Assembly (NCBI GenBank): GCA_018873245.2
Contig: JAEMBT020000002.1
Location: 868,001-932,000 of the forward strand
Reading direction: 5' to 3'
Source of the DNA: Archegozetes longisetosus
Lineage: Eukaryota; Arthropoda; Arachnida; Sarcoptiformes; Trhypochthoniidae
DNA: 64,000 nt
Position 1 is the stretch's first letter, and every line of letters begins with the position of its first letter. Positions 47,410-58,089 of this stretch are shown one piece after another. The translations under genes and the position numbers were made by a program. The notes under the pieces were generated by a model, which was not told where the DNA came from, did not search any database, and was given only the letters and a program-made list of their open reading frames with translations.

Positions 47410-48435
47410 TTTCTACGTGATCGGATTTGTTAATTAAATTCAATTCAATTAAAATCCTTGAGTAGATTATTGAGCGGTCGGAAAAAATAAGTTCTAAAAA
47501 CACATACCTTTCAACAAAAATGTATTTCAAGATATTATAAGACCCACTGAATTTCTTTGTTTGCAGTTAAAAAATTAATATTTGACATGGCAAATATTTT
47601 AATAATAGAGCATCTAACAATAATGAGTATTTTTCTGGTTTTTGCTCATATTTTTAGTTTTTAACTTTTGTTTTTAAGTAAAAAAGTTTGTAGAAAACCG
47701 AAAGCTTAATTTAATTTGCAACCAAAAACTGTCTATGCGATTGAAGACACGTTCACATGCTTGGCTTTACAGAAAATCTCTAAAAACCGTTCATTTTAAC
47801 TAAGTTTGATGAGGAACAAATTAGATCCTATTCTGAAACCTGCTGTACTTCAGCTTTAATCTTTGACATTGTATATTAATTGAGTTTCGATGATGACATT
47901 GAATGCTAGTTAAACACTATACAGTTATAACATCTTGCAGACATCAAGATATTATTAATTTGTTCGCATCAATTATTATAAAATATTTAGAGATCAAAAT
48001 AGCAAAATTTAAGTTTTATTGTAAAAGGATAGTTATGTGCAATTTTTAAAGATTGATTTGAGATAACTTTTATTGGATAATAATTTGGAGTGTGAGTGTC
48101 AGTTAAGGTGACATTCAATTTCCGTTCTAAAACATAACATGCTGACCTTAGACTGATCTTAGGGACTAAGGTAGTGAACTTGAAAATTGAGCATAAACTG
48201 AGGTTTCTTAAGTCACAACCATGTCTTATATTATTCAACGATAGGACCACTAAAATTTTAAATCATTTTTTTCAAAATTAAGACATAGTATTAGAAAATT
48301 TATAATATAGATGTTTAATAAAACTTTAAACATTGAATTAGGATTATTTGCGTGTAAACGTAGTAAACGATTTTTTAGTAAAAAATTTAGATAAAAATAA
48401 TTATGACGCAGATATCTGAAAAAATCTTTAAGTCA
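47410..48435. other. Spacer between copies L and M
   Basis: No supported gene. The minus-strand frame 47987-48250 has no recognisable motif. Confidence 0.35.
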
Positions 48436-48438
48436 ATT

Positions 48439-48581
48439 GAAGCTTGTTTTGAAGAAATGTCTTAGCGAATAAGCTTTTTTAAGCATCAAAATATTTTCTA
48501 TATTCAGTTCAATAAAGAAAGTATTTTTAATGTATGGTTAAGGGTCTATTTGCTAAGGCATTTCTTCAAAAACAGGCTTTA
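48439..48581. mobile_element. MITE, about 143 bp
   Basis: Inverted ends GAAGCTTGTTTTGAAGAAAT and AAAGCCTGTTTTTGAAGAAA, each followed by a CTTAGC[GA]AAT segment. The ends are related to those of the large element at 50187-52505. Target duplication not resolved. Confidence 0.7.
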
Positions 48582-48778
48582 ATTATCAATGACTTGCTAA
48601 TGAATTGAAAACACATGACTTCGTGTTTACTGCGTGCCTCGAGATTTCTATTAAAAGTATTTTTCCACTCACCTAATAGGTAGAGGTATAGACATGGAAA
48701 ATGAATAAAAATCATTTCTTGGCTTAAAACACTGTTTATTTTATTAATAATTGTCGAGGAGATACAAAAGTTTATTTA

Positions 48779-49819
48779 TTAAAATACTTGTGGAATGCTG
48801 TCGAGCACATCAATCAGTGGTACTATAAATGATCTGGTTCTCTTCTGACCCTTCCTTTTTGATGGAGGAGATGGTAATCGATCACATTTATCACTGCCTA
48901 GTTATGAAAAATGAAAAAATGTTCATATACATGTCGATAAAACGTTTTGCCAATTTCCACTTGATTGACTAATAAAGTCTTAGAATTTAAACTCAAACTA
49001 ACCTTCAGTCCAATCGCTACAAATCAAGTCAACGCTTCCTTGAAATATTTGTCTAATAAAATCATGTATTGTTTTCATTGTTTCCCTACCATCGCATTCT
49101 TTAAAATTATTGCCACGTTCTGATATGCAATCGAATAGTTTGTAATATTCGCTGAAAGCCAGAAAAAATTATAAAATACTTTTTTAACGAATAACTTTGA
49201 AGAAACTTTTTCATACCAACAGACATGAGGTATTCTTTGTTTTTCCTCGGCATGTTTCGCACCCAAAAGTTTATCGACATAAATCATATGACACTTATTG
49301 AATTCATTTGACCCCTTATTACCACACGGAGCAGCTGCTAATAATCTTCGCAATCGTTTTGAATCTTTTTTACACAATCCATTTATCATCGATTTGATCG
49401 TATATAAGATGACTGAAGTCACCTGTTTTGGTAGGTTTTGCATGCATTTATTCTTGTATTTTTCGATTTCGATTATCGTACGATACGTTTCACTAATTTT
49501 CAGATAAAAAATTTCATATATACTAAAAATTTTCAGCTTATATAATTTTTCTTCAATTAAATCGTTTTCGGAAGATTAGGACAAGTGACATCTTTTTAAG
49601 CACTTATCCTGTACCTCTTGATTACTAGTCATTGCATACTTACTCGCAAAATGCCTTCGTTTGTTCAAGATTTTCGGGAAATCTTCTGGCAGTCTGACCA
49701 ATAGTCATGACTTTGGCTACATTTGTGTCCATTGCAAGAAGCATACTGTTGTTGCAAACCATTTGACTGTTTATTGATTTCATCCATAATAGTAATAAGA
49801 GAGTTATTTTATAATACAT
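48779..49819 (-). CDS. 12-Cys secreted family, copy M (239 aa)
   Basis: Exons 49819-49644, 49492-49217, 49151-49003 and 48897-48779 total 720 nt in frame. I prefer the Met at 49819 to the one at 49846, because it starts the signal peptide directly (MYYKITLLLLLWMKSINS). It continues QMVC, MTIGQTARRFPE and AFC; KNKC, LPKQVTSVILYTI, GLCKKDSKRLR, APCGNKGS, FNKC, DKLLGAKHA and IPHVC; TG|C; FDCISERG, KEC, LICSDWTE; then SDKC and the tail KGQKRTRSF with VPLIDVL. All 12 cysteines are present. Close paralogue of copy N, sharing its four-exon layout and the DWTEG exon junction. Confidence 0.9.
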
Positions 49820-49849
49820 TTTTGAACGACGAAAGTACATAGACAACTA

Positions 49850-50185
49850 CTGGACTGAAGACTTTACAGAAGTATGATACGGATTATTTTATTGAAACCT
49901 TTGAGTGAGCAACTCATTAAACTACTGACTGAACTAGACCTTCAGCTTTTGCTGGATGAGGACTAGAATTTTTAATTACTCTTATAAGTGGATTGTATAA
50001 ATTGATAATTATCTTTGAGTAAAAATTTGATGCTAGTGTTATATTCTTAGAACATTTTAAATAAATTTTTCACACGGGGTGAGTTTAAAGTCAACAGCCT
50101 GTTCGAAGATTTTCGAAAAAGATTTAGACTGATTCATAGACCAGGGGATCAAATCATGAACAAGTTATACAAAAGTTAACTGATA
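49850..50185. other. Short spacer upstream of copy M
   Basis: About 340 bp; should contain the copy M promoter. No element identified. Confidence 0.35.
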
Positions 50186-50689
50186 TATATGAAGCCTGAT
50201 TTTGAAGATCTATCTTAGCGAATAGAATAATTTTTAATTTTCAGATTAAGCAATCGTTGTTTATGGGTTTGAACATCCCCTTCATATCTACTTTGAAAGT
50301 ATAAAGTAACACAAAATTTTGTCGAATAATTCAAACATTGTCAGATTATTTAAAAGTGAAAGTCCCAATGATTATCTACTAGTGATAATTTATTGTTTAC
50401 TCAATAAATTAAATTATTTTTCTATTATGACTAAAGGATCTGGGCAAATCTTTGTTATCTTTCAGGTGGTGAAATTCATTTTTTAAAAATCTTATGCTAA
50501 GCCTTCATATAAGGAAAGATTTGAAAGGCCTATCATAACAATCTTGACTTCGAACCTAGCATTAAATTTCTAAAAATTGTACTCGTCATAAATTGAAAGA
50601 AGAAAAATCTGTTTTACCAACACTTTATTCACAACATAAAAAATAAAATTTATAGAATGAATAATTTATTACTGCTAGATAGTCATTGG

Positions 50690-50882
50690 ATTTTTCTTTC
50701 GCTTCAAAATATGAAGGATAAGATTGTCAATGATATTTCTGAGATTTTAAACACATATTTTATTGATGAGGAAATCATATTTTAATTAAATAAATTCGCG
50801 TGTGTACTAAAAAATTGTTTATAAGTCATCAAAACTATATAATAGAAAATAACTTTTGCAAGTGTTACTAGACTTATATCAA
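50690..50882 (+). repeat. Diverged duplicate of intron 2 of copy K, left part
   Basis: This stretch reads like 44640-44800 in intron 2 of copy K (for example TTTATTAAATAAATTCG-like and GTGTGTACTAAAAAATTG against GTGCGTACTACAAATTG, ending in TTATATCAA against TTTACATCAA). The similarity stops exactly at the TA of the MITE 50885-51658 and resumes at 51660. No family exon accompanies it. Confidence 0.6.
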
Positions 50883-50884
50883 TA

Positions 50885-51658
50885 CAGTGAAACCCGTTGT
50901 TGTGAATCAGTCGGTACAGTTAAAACAGCTGACAGTAATCGATGTTGACGATAAACATTTATTGTCATTAGGTTGACAATAGATGAATGCCTTTAACATC
51001 TGATCCTTATTGAAGTAAAAAGCGAGTACGGTTGCAGGATAAAAAAATAGAATAGTAAAGTTGGTCTGCACTGCAACGTGAAAACTTAGCTTCAAAACAG
51101 GCTTTGCATTGCTGCAAAACCAACTTGCAAATGTTATGCAAAGTTGGTTTTGGAGCCAAGTTCTTCACGTTGCAGTGAAAACTAACTTTACTATTCTATC
51201 TTTTGATCCTCCAACTGTAAATATGAGGGTATACAAGTGTGATAGAGAGTATATTTATCAAATACTTGTAGTCAAATAATCAGCCATAAGAGATTGTTTA
51301 AGAGGAAACACTTTTAAAATCAAGTTTTCTAACTTTGTTGGCCAGTCATAGTGGACGTGTCAACTTTAGAAAAATTGATTTAATTCTAAAGAGGTACCAA
51401 CACGCGTGAGTTTAATGAGAACCAACCTTTTCATTCATTTATACATCAATTTTATACTGTATTTTAAATTTTACTTTTTACAGATTGCAGTAACTTGACA
51501 TTAAGTGTGTACCATATATTTAGTGAAGGCCAAATTGGTTGACAATAAGCGGGTTTTGACAGTAACAGCTTGACAATAAACATACTGTTTCATTATATGA
51601 TTCAATAAAAAATGACTCCGGCGCAGGACTTAGGGTTGACAATAAACGGGTTTCATTG
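50885..51658. mobile_element. MITE, 774 bp, TA target, with another MITE inside
   Basis: Ends CAGTGAAACCCGTTGTTGTG and CAATGAAACCCGTTTATTGT (reverse complement), TA at 50883-50884 and 51659-51660. The motif GTTGACAATAAACG recurs several times inside. Comparison with intron 2 of copy K gives an empty site. A second MITE (51029-51217) interrupts it. Confidence 0.82.
51029..51217. mobile_element. MITE nested in a MITE, 189 bp, TA target
   Basis: Ends CGGTTGCAGGATAAAAAAAT and CAGTTGGAGGATCAAAAGAT (reverse complement), both running into AGAATAGTAAAGTT and ACTGCAACGTGAA. TA at 51027-51028 and 51218-51219. The centre repeats CAAAACCAACTT and GCAAAGTTGGTTTTG. Confidence 0.82.
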
Positions 51659-51659
51659 T

Positions 51660-51860
51660 AGTTACCTTCAATATACAAACTTTTAACTTTATCGATCACT
51701 TCTTATTGATTAATAAGATCAGAAGGATAATTATTTTGCCCTATTAATAAATAGAGATATTAATTTATATCAATGTATAAATCGTTATTTATTTAATGTT
51801 TATTTTGATTGTAAGTCCTATTAAATAGAATTTTTATGTTTAATGAAAATGCTTGAGTAG
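51660..51860 (+). repeat. Diverged duplicate of intron 2 of copy K, right part
   Basis: Shares ATACAAACTTTTAACTTTAT and following sequence with 44813 onward, through an ATTTAATGTT[CT]AT segment to a TTTTTATGTTTA motif near 44945 in copy K. With 50690-50882 it forms one duplicated segment split by the MITE 50885-51658. Confidence 0.7.
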
Positions 51861-51963
51861 TTCAATAAGGAAATTTGTCATCTTATATCATACTTTGTAA
51901 AGCTGATACATCACAGCTATTGCTTGCTGATGTTGGGTCCTAAAAGTTTCGGATTCTATTTTC

Positions 51964-52314
51964 GGGCAGCGATCAATTATTGCGTAATTAAGTTAAGTGT
52001 AACAAAACAGTTAATCATTGGTTTAACACATCAGAGCTTCATATTATGTCTTAAAACCATATCTATGACGCCGAGATCAGTCAAACCAATCGTTTCATTC
52101 ACTCAAAACAGTTTGAATCATAACTGCTATGATCACTATGATCCCTATGACCATTATGACCTCTGTGACTCAAATTGTTTTGAGTAAACTCATGATTGGT
52201 TTGACTGATCTGAGCGTCATAGAAATCATTTTATGACATAAAAGACAACTGTAAATATGTTAAACCAATAATTCATTAGATATAGCTTAATTATGCAATA
52301 ATTAACCGCTGCCC
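51964..52314. mobile_element. Long palindromic MITE, 351 bp
   Basis: Ends GGGCAGCGATCAATTATTGC and GGGCAGCGGTTAATTATTGC (reverse complement); further matched inner blocks include CATTGGTTTAACA against TATTGGTTTAACA and CAGTCAAACCAATC on both arms. A short GAYCNCTATGA tandem lies at the centre. No TA duplication; target unresolved. The 87-aa plus-strand frame here (51924-52187) is repeat sequence. Confidence 0.85.
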
Positions 52315-52545
52315 AAGCCTTTAGTTACTGAAGTCTCCATTTTGAGACAGTGTCAGCACTTCCCTGTTGCGGGCAATCGCCGTAACGTGAAGAAAGAGAT
52401 GAATATCTGTGAATAAAAAGTTGTTAAATGTGAAAATTAGAAATTATTTTGTTAACAATGCAAGTCCCATTCGCTAAGATAGGTCTTCAAAATCAGGCTT
52501 CGTATACATAATTCTTCCATTAAACTAGTAGTAAAAAGTTTAAAA

Positions 52546-53113
52546 TAGTGATCGACAAAGTACTAAAAGGGAATTCCTGTCCTGTCCTGCATTCTCGAAA
52601 CCGATTCCTGTCCTGTCCTGTCCTGAGCCCTAAACTTTCATTCCTGTCCGGTTTTCCTGTTTTCCTGACATTCAATGTGTTCGAAAAATTATTTGTTCAA
52701 AAAAATCAAATGAAAATACAATCAATGAATGCATATTCAATACAAATCAGAGTTAGATCTAATAAAAAGCAATTCATTTACGTTCTGTGAACTAAGTCTT
52801 GAACGATGGTCAGTGAGTATTAGAACAGCGGCACTGAAATTCCTTTCGCTTGAAAGGTTGGTCGCAGGGATAGACAGCAAACGAATAGCCAACCGATAGA
52901 GTCGGGGATAAGAACTTCTATTTTGTTCCCAATATCCGAGTAATGAAGAATTTATGTCAAACTTATGTCCAGTTTTCATTTTACAGGAATTTAGAATCGA
53001 ACAGGAATTCCTGTCCTGTCCTGTAGTTATGATAGCCTTTCCCATTCCTGTAAATTCCTGACCAGGAACAGGACAGGAGTTCCTGCAGGAATAGGAATTC
53101 ATGTCAAACACTA
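52546..53113. mobile_element. Non-autonomous hAT element, 568 bp
   Basis: Ends TAGTGATCGACA and TAGTGTTTGACA (reverse complement) with an exact 8-bp duplication GTTTAAAA (52538-52545, 53114-53121). Both subterminal regions are arrays of TCCTGTCCTGTCC-type repeats. On the minus strand it keeps only the hAT dimerisation region. Confidence 0.92.
52737..52965 (-). pseudogene. hAT transposase C-terminal remnant
   Basis: Minus-strand frame with LLGYWEQNRSSYPRLYRLAI, then ATNLSSERNFSAAVLIL and RSRLSSQNVNELLFIRSN. This is the classic hAT C-terminal dimerisation block (YWxxN...YPxL...PATxxSSERxFSxA...RxxLxxxxxxxLxFI). The open frame extends upstream to 53111 but that part is the element's own subterminal repeats. 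No catalytic core remains. Confidence 0.88.
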
Positions 53114-53119
53114 GTTTAA

Positions 53120-54640
53120 AATTAGTTCAAGTAGTTTTATTTGATGTAACAGTTTTAAGAGTGAATGAAAATTATTTTCAACCGATATTAGTCCTCTCAA
53201 TAAGTGTTGCGAATTGAGGATTCTATATGTATGATTTGAAAATTGTGACTTATTTTCTAAATCCACATCTATCTGAAATCTCAGTCCCAAAAAATATTTG
53301 AATTGTCAAAGTTTAGTATCCGAATTAACATTTCAAAAAACTTAGTTTTTAATCCTATTTTCTTCTTGATATTGAGAAAATATAAGATTTCGAATAAAGT
53401 CAATACTTAATTTTTTGTTGCAATAGTTATTTTTACTCCGATTAGCGCCAAGAGAGGTCTTAAACTCTTTCCGGTGCTATATCTAAAATTCATGAAAGGC
53501 GGTAAAGTTATGTTCATTTATGAACAAAAAGTGAAATAATAAATTTTAGAAAACTTGTGTTTCTTTGAGTGAATAAATAACTTCTAAACAATTTTAATAT
53601 ATCATATTTTCAATGTTATTATTTTTTATATTAAACGATTTGAAAATTATTACGTGAATTGATGTTGAATATCACATATATGTTAAAAATTTGAAATTAT
53701 AGCTCTAAGAAATATACTCTAGGTTTTATCGCAAACTAATTTTAGTTTCGTCTAACTATTGTGAGGAATATATTTTGGGATTCGTTTTAATTTTAGAAAG
53801 TAATTATTTCATCTTCATTAATAAAAGTCTAATAGTTTTAATGAAAATAGGTTTGTTTTTCAGATAAAGTTTATTATGAAATTATTTCGATTCGATTATT
53901 TAGTAAAAGATTACTCAAAGAATTTAACTCATTATAGATGAAAACATGACAGGATGACAGGCAATCTCAAATATAGTGAATTATTATTTAAGAAATACAT
54001 TTTGAAGGTTTTAGTAGTCAAATTCAAATAATAAAAGCATAGAAACTTGGTTCAACAATAACAAAATTGTTAGACAAAAAAATGGTATCCGTAAACTATT
54101 CAATAAAATAAGAACACTCAAGCAACTCACTAAATAACTAATAGTCTTCGAAAATAATAAGGCTAAATCTAAACTATGTCTATCTGTTGTTCAATAGTAG
54201 TGCTAAAACTATTTTTATACTTTTCATTCTGTATTAAATAGCGTTTTCAATAATATCAGACTCAACTGAATATTTTAAAAGGTAAATTTTTACATAATCA
54301 ACACAATTCGACAATTTAAAAAAATTTAAAAATTGATTTCAATAGCTAAACAAATAGACTGATTGTTGTAGGTATGTCAATTTTTAGTCTCTTTTCATTA
54401 CGTTTATTTCATGATAATACCAACAGTGTTATTGTGGTAATACAATTTGAAATTATAACTTCTTTTAAAGTACGAAAATTCCTTCACTCTTATGAATTCA
54501 TAAGAGATGTAAAGTTTTCTCAAGAAAAACATTTATTTCATTATTTGTTCATAAACTAGCATAATTTGATCGTTTTTTCATTAATTTTAGATTTAGCGTC
54601 AAAAGAGTTCTGGTCGTTTTTTGTGAAATTCAATTTAAAG
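53120..54640. other. Spacer between hAT and DDE elements
   Basis: AT-rich, no supported gene; the 61-codon frame at 54374-54559 has no motif. Confidence 0.35.
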
Positions 54641-54989
54641 ACTATATTCAAGCATTAAAGTCGAAAAGTACTTCTCTACTTGTTTGAAAAAGCAAAAGGG
54701 CTTGTAATTACATTTTAAACTTTATTCAGCGTTTGACTCAATACAAAATTAACCGAATACTGACTTCAACTTAATTATTCCATATTTGTCAGAGTTGACA
54801 CATTACAAGTTTATATCAATGAGTTTTGAGTTTAAGAAATATTTATTGAGTTAATAAGTAGGAAACTTCATATTTACTGCACATTAAATATAATCAAAAA
54901 AATTTGTTCTCAAAAATCACAAACTTATACATCTGACACAGTTTAACAATTAAAATTTACCTATTTTTAGTTTTTTATTACATTTTGAC

Positions 54990-57491
54990 TCAATTCTTAA
55001 TTTTTTTATTGTTTTTATCGAACAGATCGTGTAATAATTTCTGACTTTTTGTACAAGAATTATCGTCCAAACTGTATAGTGTATCATAAAATTTTGAATT
55101 GACTGTTTTAGGAACGTATTCAAGAATCTTATAAATGTCCAAAAGCTTTTCGCGAGATATAGGCAGAGGTTTTTCATACGCGAGATCAATATCATTAAAA
55201 ATATTATCAAAGTTTGTAAAGTCGGTGTTTGGTTTGAAAATTTCCAATTCTTGTTCACAATTTTCACTCAACGAAAAAGAAATTTTAATATTTTTCGAGT
55301 GAACTCTATTTTTCTTACATTCTTACAATGATTTATCTGAGTTTTCACAATTTTACTCAACTTTTCCTTATATTTATAAACTTTTACAACTTTATTATTA
55401 GAATGAGAGTCATAAGAATTTGAATAATTTACTGAAATCACTTCGAAGGGTTTTCAATGCCCGTGTTTTTAATAATTCGTTCATATTCTGAGGGAGAATA
55501 AACTTTCTCATAATGTTTTTTATTGCCTTCAATCCGTCCAAAATCTCCATCTATTTCCATACGTGAGTGACCAGGATTTGGATAATAGATAATAATTTTA
55601 TTGAGCTTGCCACATATTGTGATATGCTTATAAAATGCCCATAAGAACTTGTTTTTATTTTGAGAAAAACAATTATCCGAAAAAATATGCAAAATCTTCA
55701 CATCACTACTCAAAGTATTATTAATATAGTAATTAATGAACGAAATAACTTCATTGGAACCCTTTTTTTGCAAAATTCTCAGGATACAAATACATAACCG
55801 CTTTATTTGATTTCAAGTCATGTATTCCAAAATTATAACAATAAAATTTTCGTAAATAATACTCGACTGAAACGTTAGTCTTAGGCAATTGAAGATTTTT
55901 TTGAAAGTCGTAGCAAATTGCAGCTTGCGTTATATCGTTTAAAAGCTTATTTTTGATCTCGTTTTTATAATAATAAAACTTTTGAGCCTCATTTTCATGC
56001 AACAGTAGTTCTTTTTTTATCTCATTCATTGATTCAATTTCTTTGTTTTTCTGGTAATTAATGATTTGAATTCTCAATTTGTCACAAACTTCGCATATAT
56101 CAACTCTTGGCTTCTTAATAGATATCTCATAAGTTTTGAATATTTGAGAAAACACTGTATACGAAACATCAATTTTGTGTTCTGGATATAAATCTAAAAA
56201 AAGTCTATAGATATTAGCGACGCTCCCGAATTCAGTTGATAAATATTTTTTTTTATTTTTCCCATAATGTGTTTGCTCAGTCGGTAGTGATATTACTAGG
56301 TCTTTTACATCTTCACGTGCTATATAAGGTGTTTTATTAGGTCTAGAATTATGTTTGCCTCTCATATCATTAGAATTCATACGATTTTTTAATATCTTTC
56401 GTCTTAAGGCGCTTATTTTGATGCCGAGAATTCCCAAAAATACTTTTTGACAGACTTTAACTCGACTAACGTTATTGTGAAGCTAAGAATTATAATTATA
56501 ATTAAACTTAAAATATCCTAGTTATCAAATAATTTTCAAAAACTAAAATTTCTGTATGTAGAGGGTTTAACAAAATCTTTTGCAAGGGGGTACGGCAAAA
56601 GACTATCGATGATAAAAGCAAATTAACGTGCTATTTCTGAAATACAATCAAAAGGGAAATAACTCATGCAGTTAAAATTCAAAATAAAAATTTTGAAACT
56701 TGCGCTTCAAGACACATCTCGACTTAATATTAGCTGACCATATAGCGTGAATACAAATAAGATTTTTATTTCAACATGTTTTTATAATTGTTGATACCCT
56801 CTGTAATGGTCGGGACATATAATGAAAACCCCGCTTAATTGATACAGAATCACTTGAACACTGCTTTTATAGTATCAAAAAAGGCTTAAAGATGTATTTT
56901 ACGAAAACGGTGGCTATACCGAATATTAAACTTGTAGCTTTTATTCTCGTCTTTATAACATATTTAATAAAATTCACTTCAAAATTATAGATTAAGTACT
57001 TTTTGCTGTACCCCTTTGCAAAAGATCTTGTTGAACCCTGTACATGAAAAAATTCAAAACTTCAAGATTTTATTCAAATCAAAATGTTGAAAAATTTATA
57101 TCTTCTAAGCTATACAATACTTTATAAATAGAATTTTTACCTCATTTTTCTCTGATTGGGTATCAATGAAATACTCAAATTTCTGAATCTTCTTTCCAGT
57201 ATTTGTGACTGGAATTACCATAGATTTAAGAAAAAAGTATTGCTGCTCATGACTTTTTAATGAATTATAACGATTAAAAAACTGTCGTTTTTGTTCATCA
57301 CTCAGAGTTGTTTTACATTTTATTTCACAACTACAATCAATATTATTGGTTTGAATTCTCGCGGGAATAATTTTTCCAGATTTATGAGCAAAATGTTGTT
57401 TACCTTCCAATATAGCGGCTTTAATTTGAATTTTTTTAGAGATCTTTTTAGGCTTGATTTTACTTTTCAGTTCTCTAAGATATTTAAACAC
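54990..57491 (-). pseudogene. DUF7869-type DDE transposase, frameshifted
   Basis: Reading minus: exon 57491-57124 has the N-terminal Cys motif (CSCEIKCKTTLSDEQKRQFF) and ends at GAG before GTAAAA. After an intron of about 650 bp (with a MITE inside), 56460-55752 has VCQKVFLGILGI, GKHNSRPNK, THYGKNKKKYL, KKPRVDICEVCDKL and CYDFQKNLQLP (first Asp). An extra A in an A7 run near 55770 shifts the frame into 55773-55438, with HIFSDNCFSQNKNKFLWAFY (second Asp) and NPGHSRMEIDGDFGRIE (Glu). Further on, 55271-54990 carries the C-terminal KPLPISREKLLDIYKILEYV. Another shift lies near 55440. The order and motifs match transposase-like proteins with a DUF7869 domain. I cannot place it in a transposon superfamily. 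Confidence 0.8.
56561..57040. mobile_element. MITE in the intron of the DUF7869 transposase, 480 bp
   Basis: Ends GAGGGTTTAACAAAATCTTT and CAGGGTTCAACAAGATCTTT (reverse complement), followed on both sides by GCAA[GA]GGGGTAC[GA]GCAAAA. TA at 56559-56560 and 57041-57042. Non-coding. Confidence 0.82.
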
Positions 57492-57734
57492 GTTTTAAAG
57501 GACTAAATAAATGTTTGAGAAAGTATTTTGTGTTGGCATTTAATCTATAAAATGTACAAACTATGATTCAATTTTTTAAAAACTTTTCTTACGTAAAAGT
57601 TCGTTCTCATTAATGTCTTAATGACTAAATATGTTATATTAGTTTTCGGTTTTACCTTATCTTCTACTATCTAATAAGCCTTTTTGTTTTCAAAAGTCAA
57701 GCAAGAAGTACTTTTCGACTTTTATGCTTGATAT

Positions 57735-58085
57735 GTTGATGAAATACTATAGTTAAGTTTTGTGGTCAGTTTAGCTTTTAAAACCATATCTGATTTGGGA
57801 TCCCATGAACTTATGGGTTACTTAATTCGCTTAACTTCTCGAGTGAACTAATAGGTTCCACGATTATGAACAAATCCTTAAAAAATAACATTTGTTTGTT
57901 TTGTTCGAAAACTTTCGTTAAGAACAATAAGTCGTTTATACTTCACTATTTTTATTATTCATAACTAAATGATAATTTGCTTCTATACAAAATAATACAA
58001 CAAATCAAATAAACAAAAGTCCGTATTGCTTGAGTAAAGTTGATTCAACAATTAAGGATCATAAACCGTAAAACATAAACATGTT
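57735..58085. other. Spacer downstream of copy N
   Basis: About 350 bp between the DDE transposon and copy N; nothing recognised. Confidence 0.35.
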
Positions 58086-58089
58086 CACC

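Larger units (their letters stand above)
50187..52505. mobile_element. Large inverted-repeat element with nested insertions, 2.3 kb
   Basis: Both ends carry GAAGCCTGATTTTGAAGA followed by [TC]CTATCTTAGCGAAT, as inverted copies (50191-50223 and 52469-52501, one mismatch), with TATA outside and a similar AATAATTT[TC]TAATTTTCA stretch just inside. No transposase is found. The interior holds other inserted MITEs (50885-51658 with 51029-51217 inside it, and 51964-52314) and sequence similar to intron 2 of copy K. Either one large non-autonomous element that captured host DNA, or two copies of a small family flanking unrelated DNA. Confidence 0.6.
54648..57731 (-). mobile_element. DDE transposon of the DUF7869 type, 3.1 kb, degraded
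   Basis: Terminal inverted repeats TCAAGCATTAAAGTCGAAAA and TCAAGCATAAAAGTCGAAAA (reverse complement) continue into GTACTTCT and a looser CTTG/CAAAA[GG]GGCTT zone on both sides. TAT flanks both ends (54645-54647 and 57732-57734), so the duplication could be TA or TAT. It contains one transposase gene on the minus strand and a nested MITE in its intron. Confidence 0.82.

Noticed and set aside
49298-49507. Plus-strand ORFs opposite exon 2 of copies M and N (49298-49507, 58955-59143), similar to each other.
   Set aside because: They are antisense shadows of the paralogous exons; their similarity follows from the real minus-strand coding sequence.
54950-55267. 105-aa ORF overlapping the C-terminal transposase frame on the same strand.
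   Set aside because: The other frame (55271-54990) carries the transposase C-terminal motif, so this one is a shadow.
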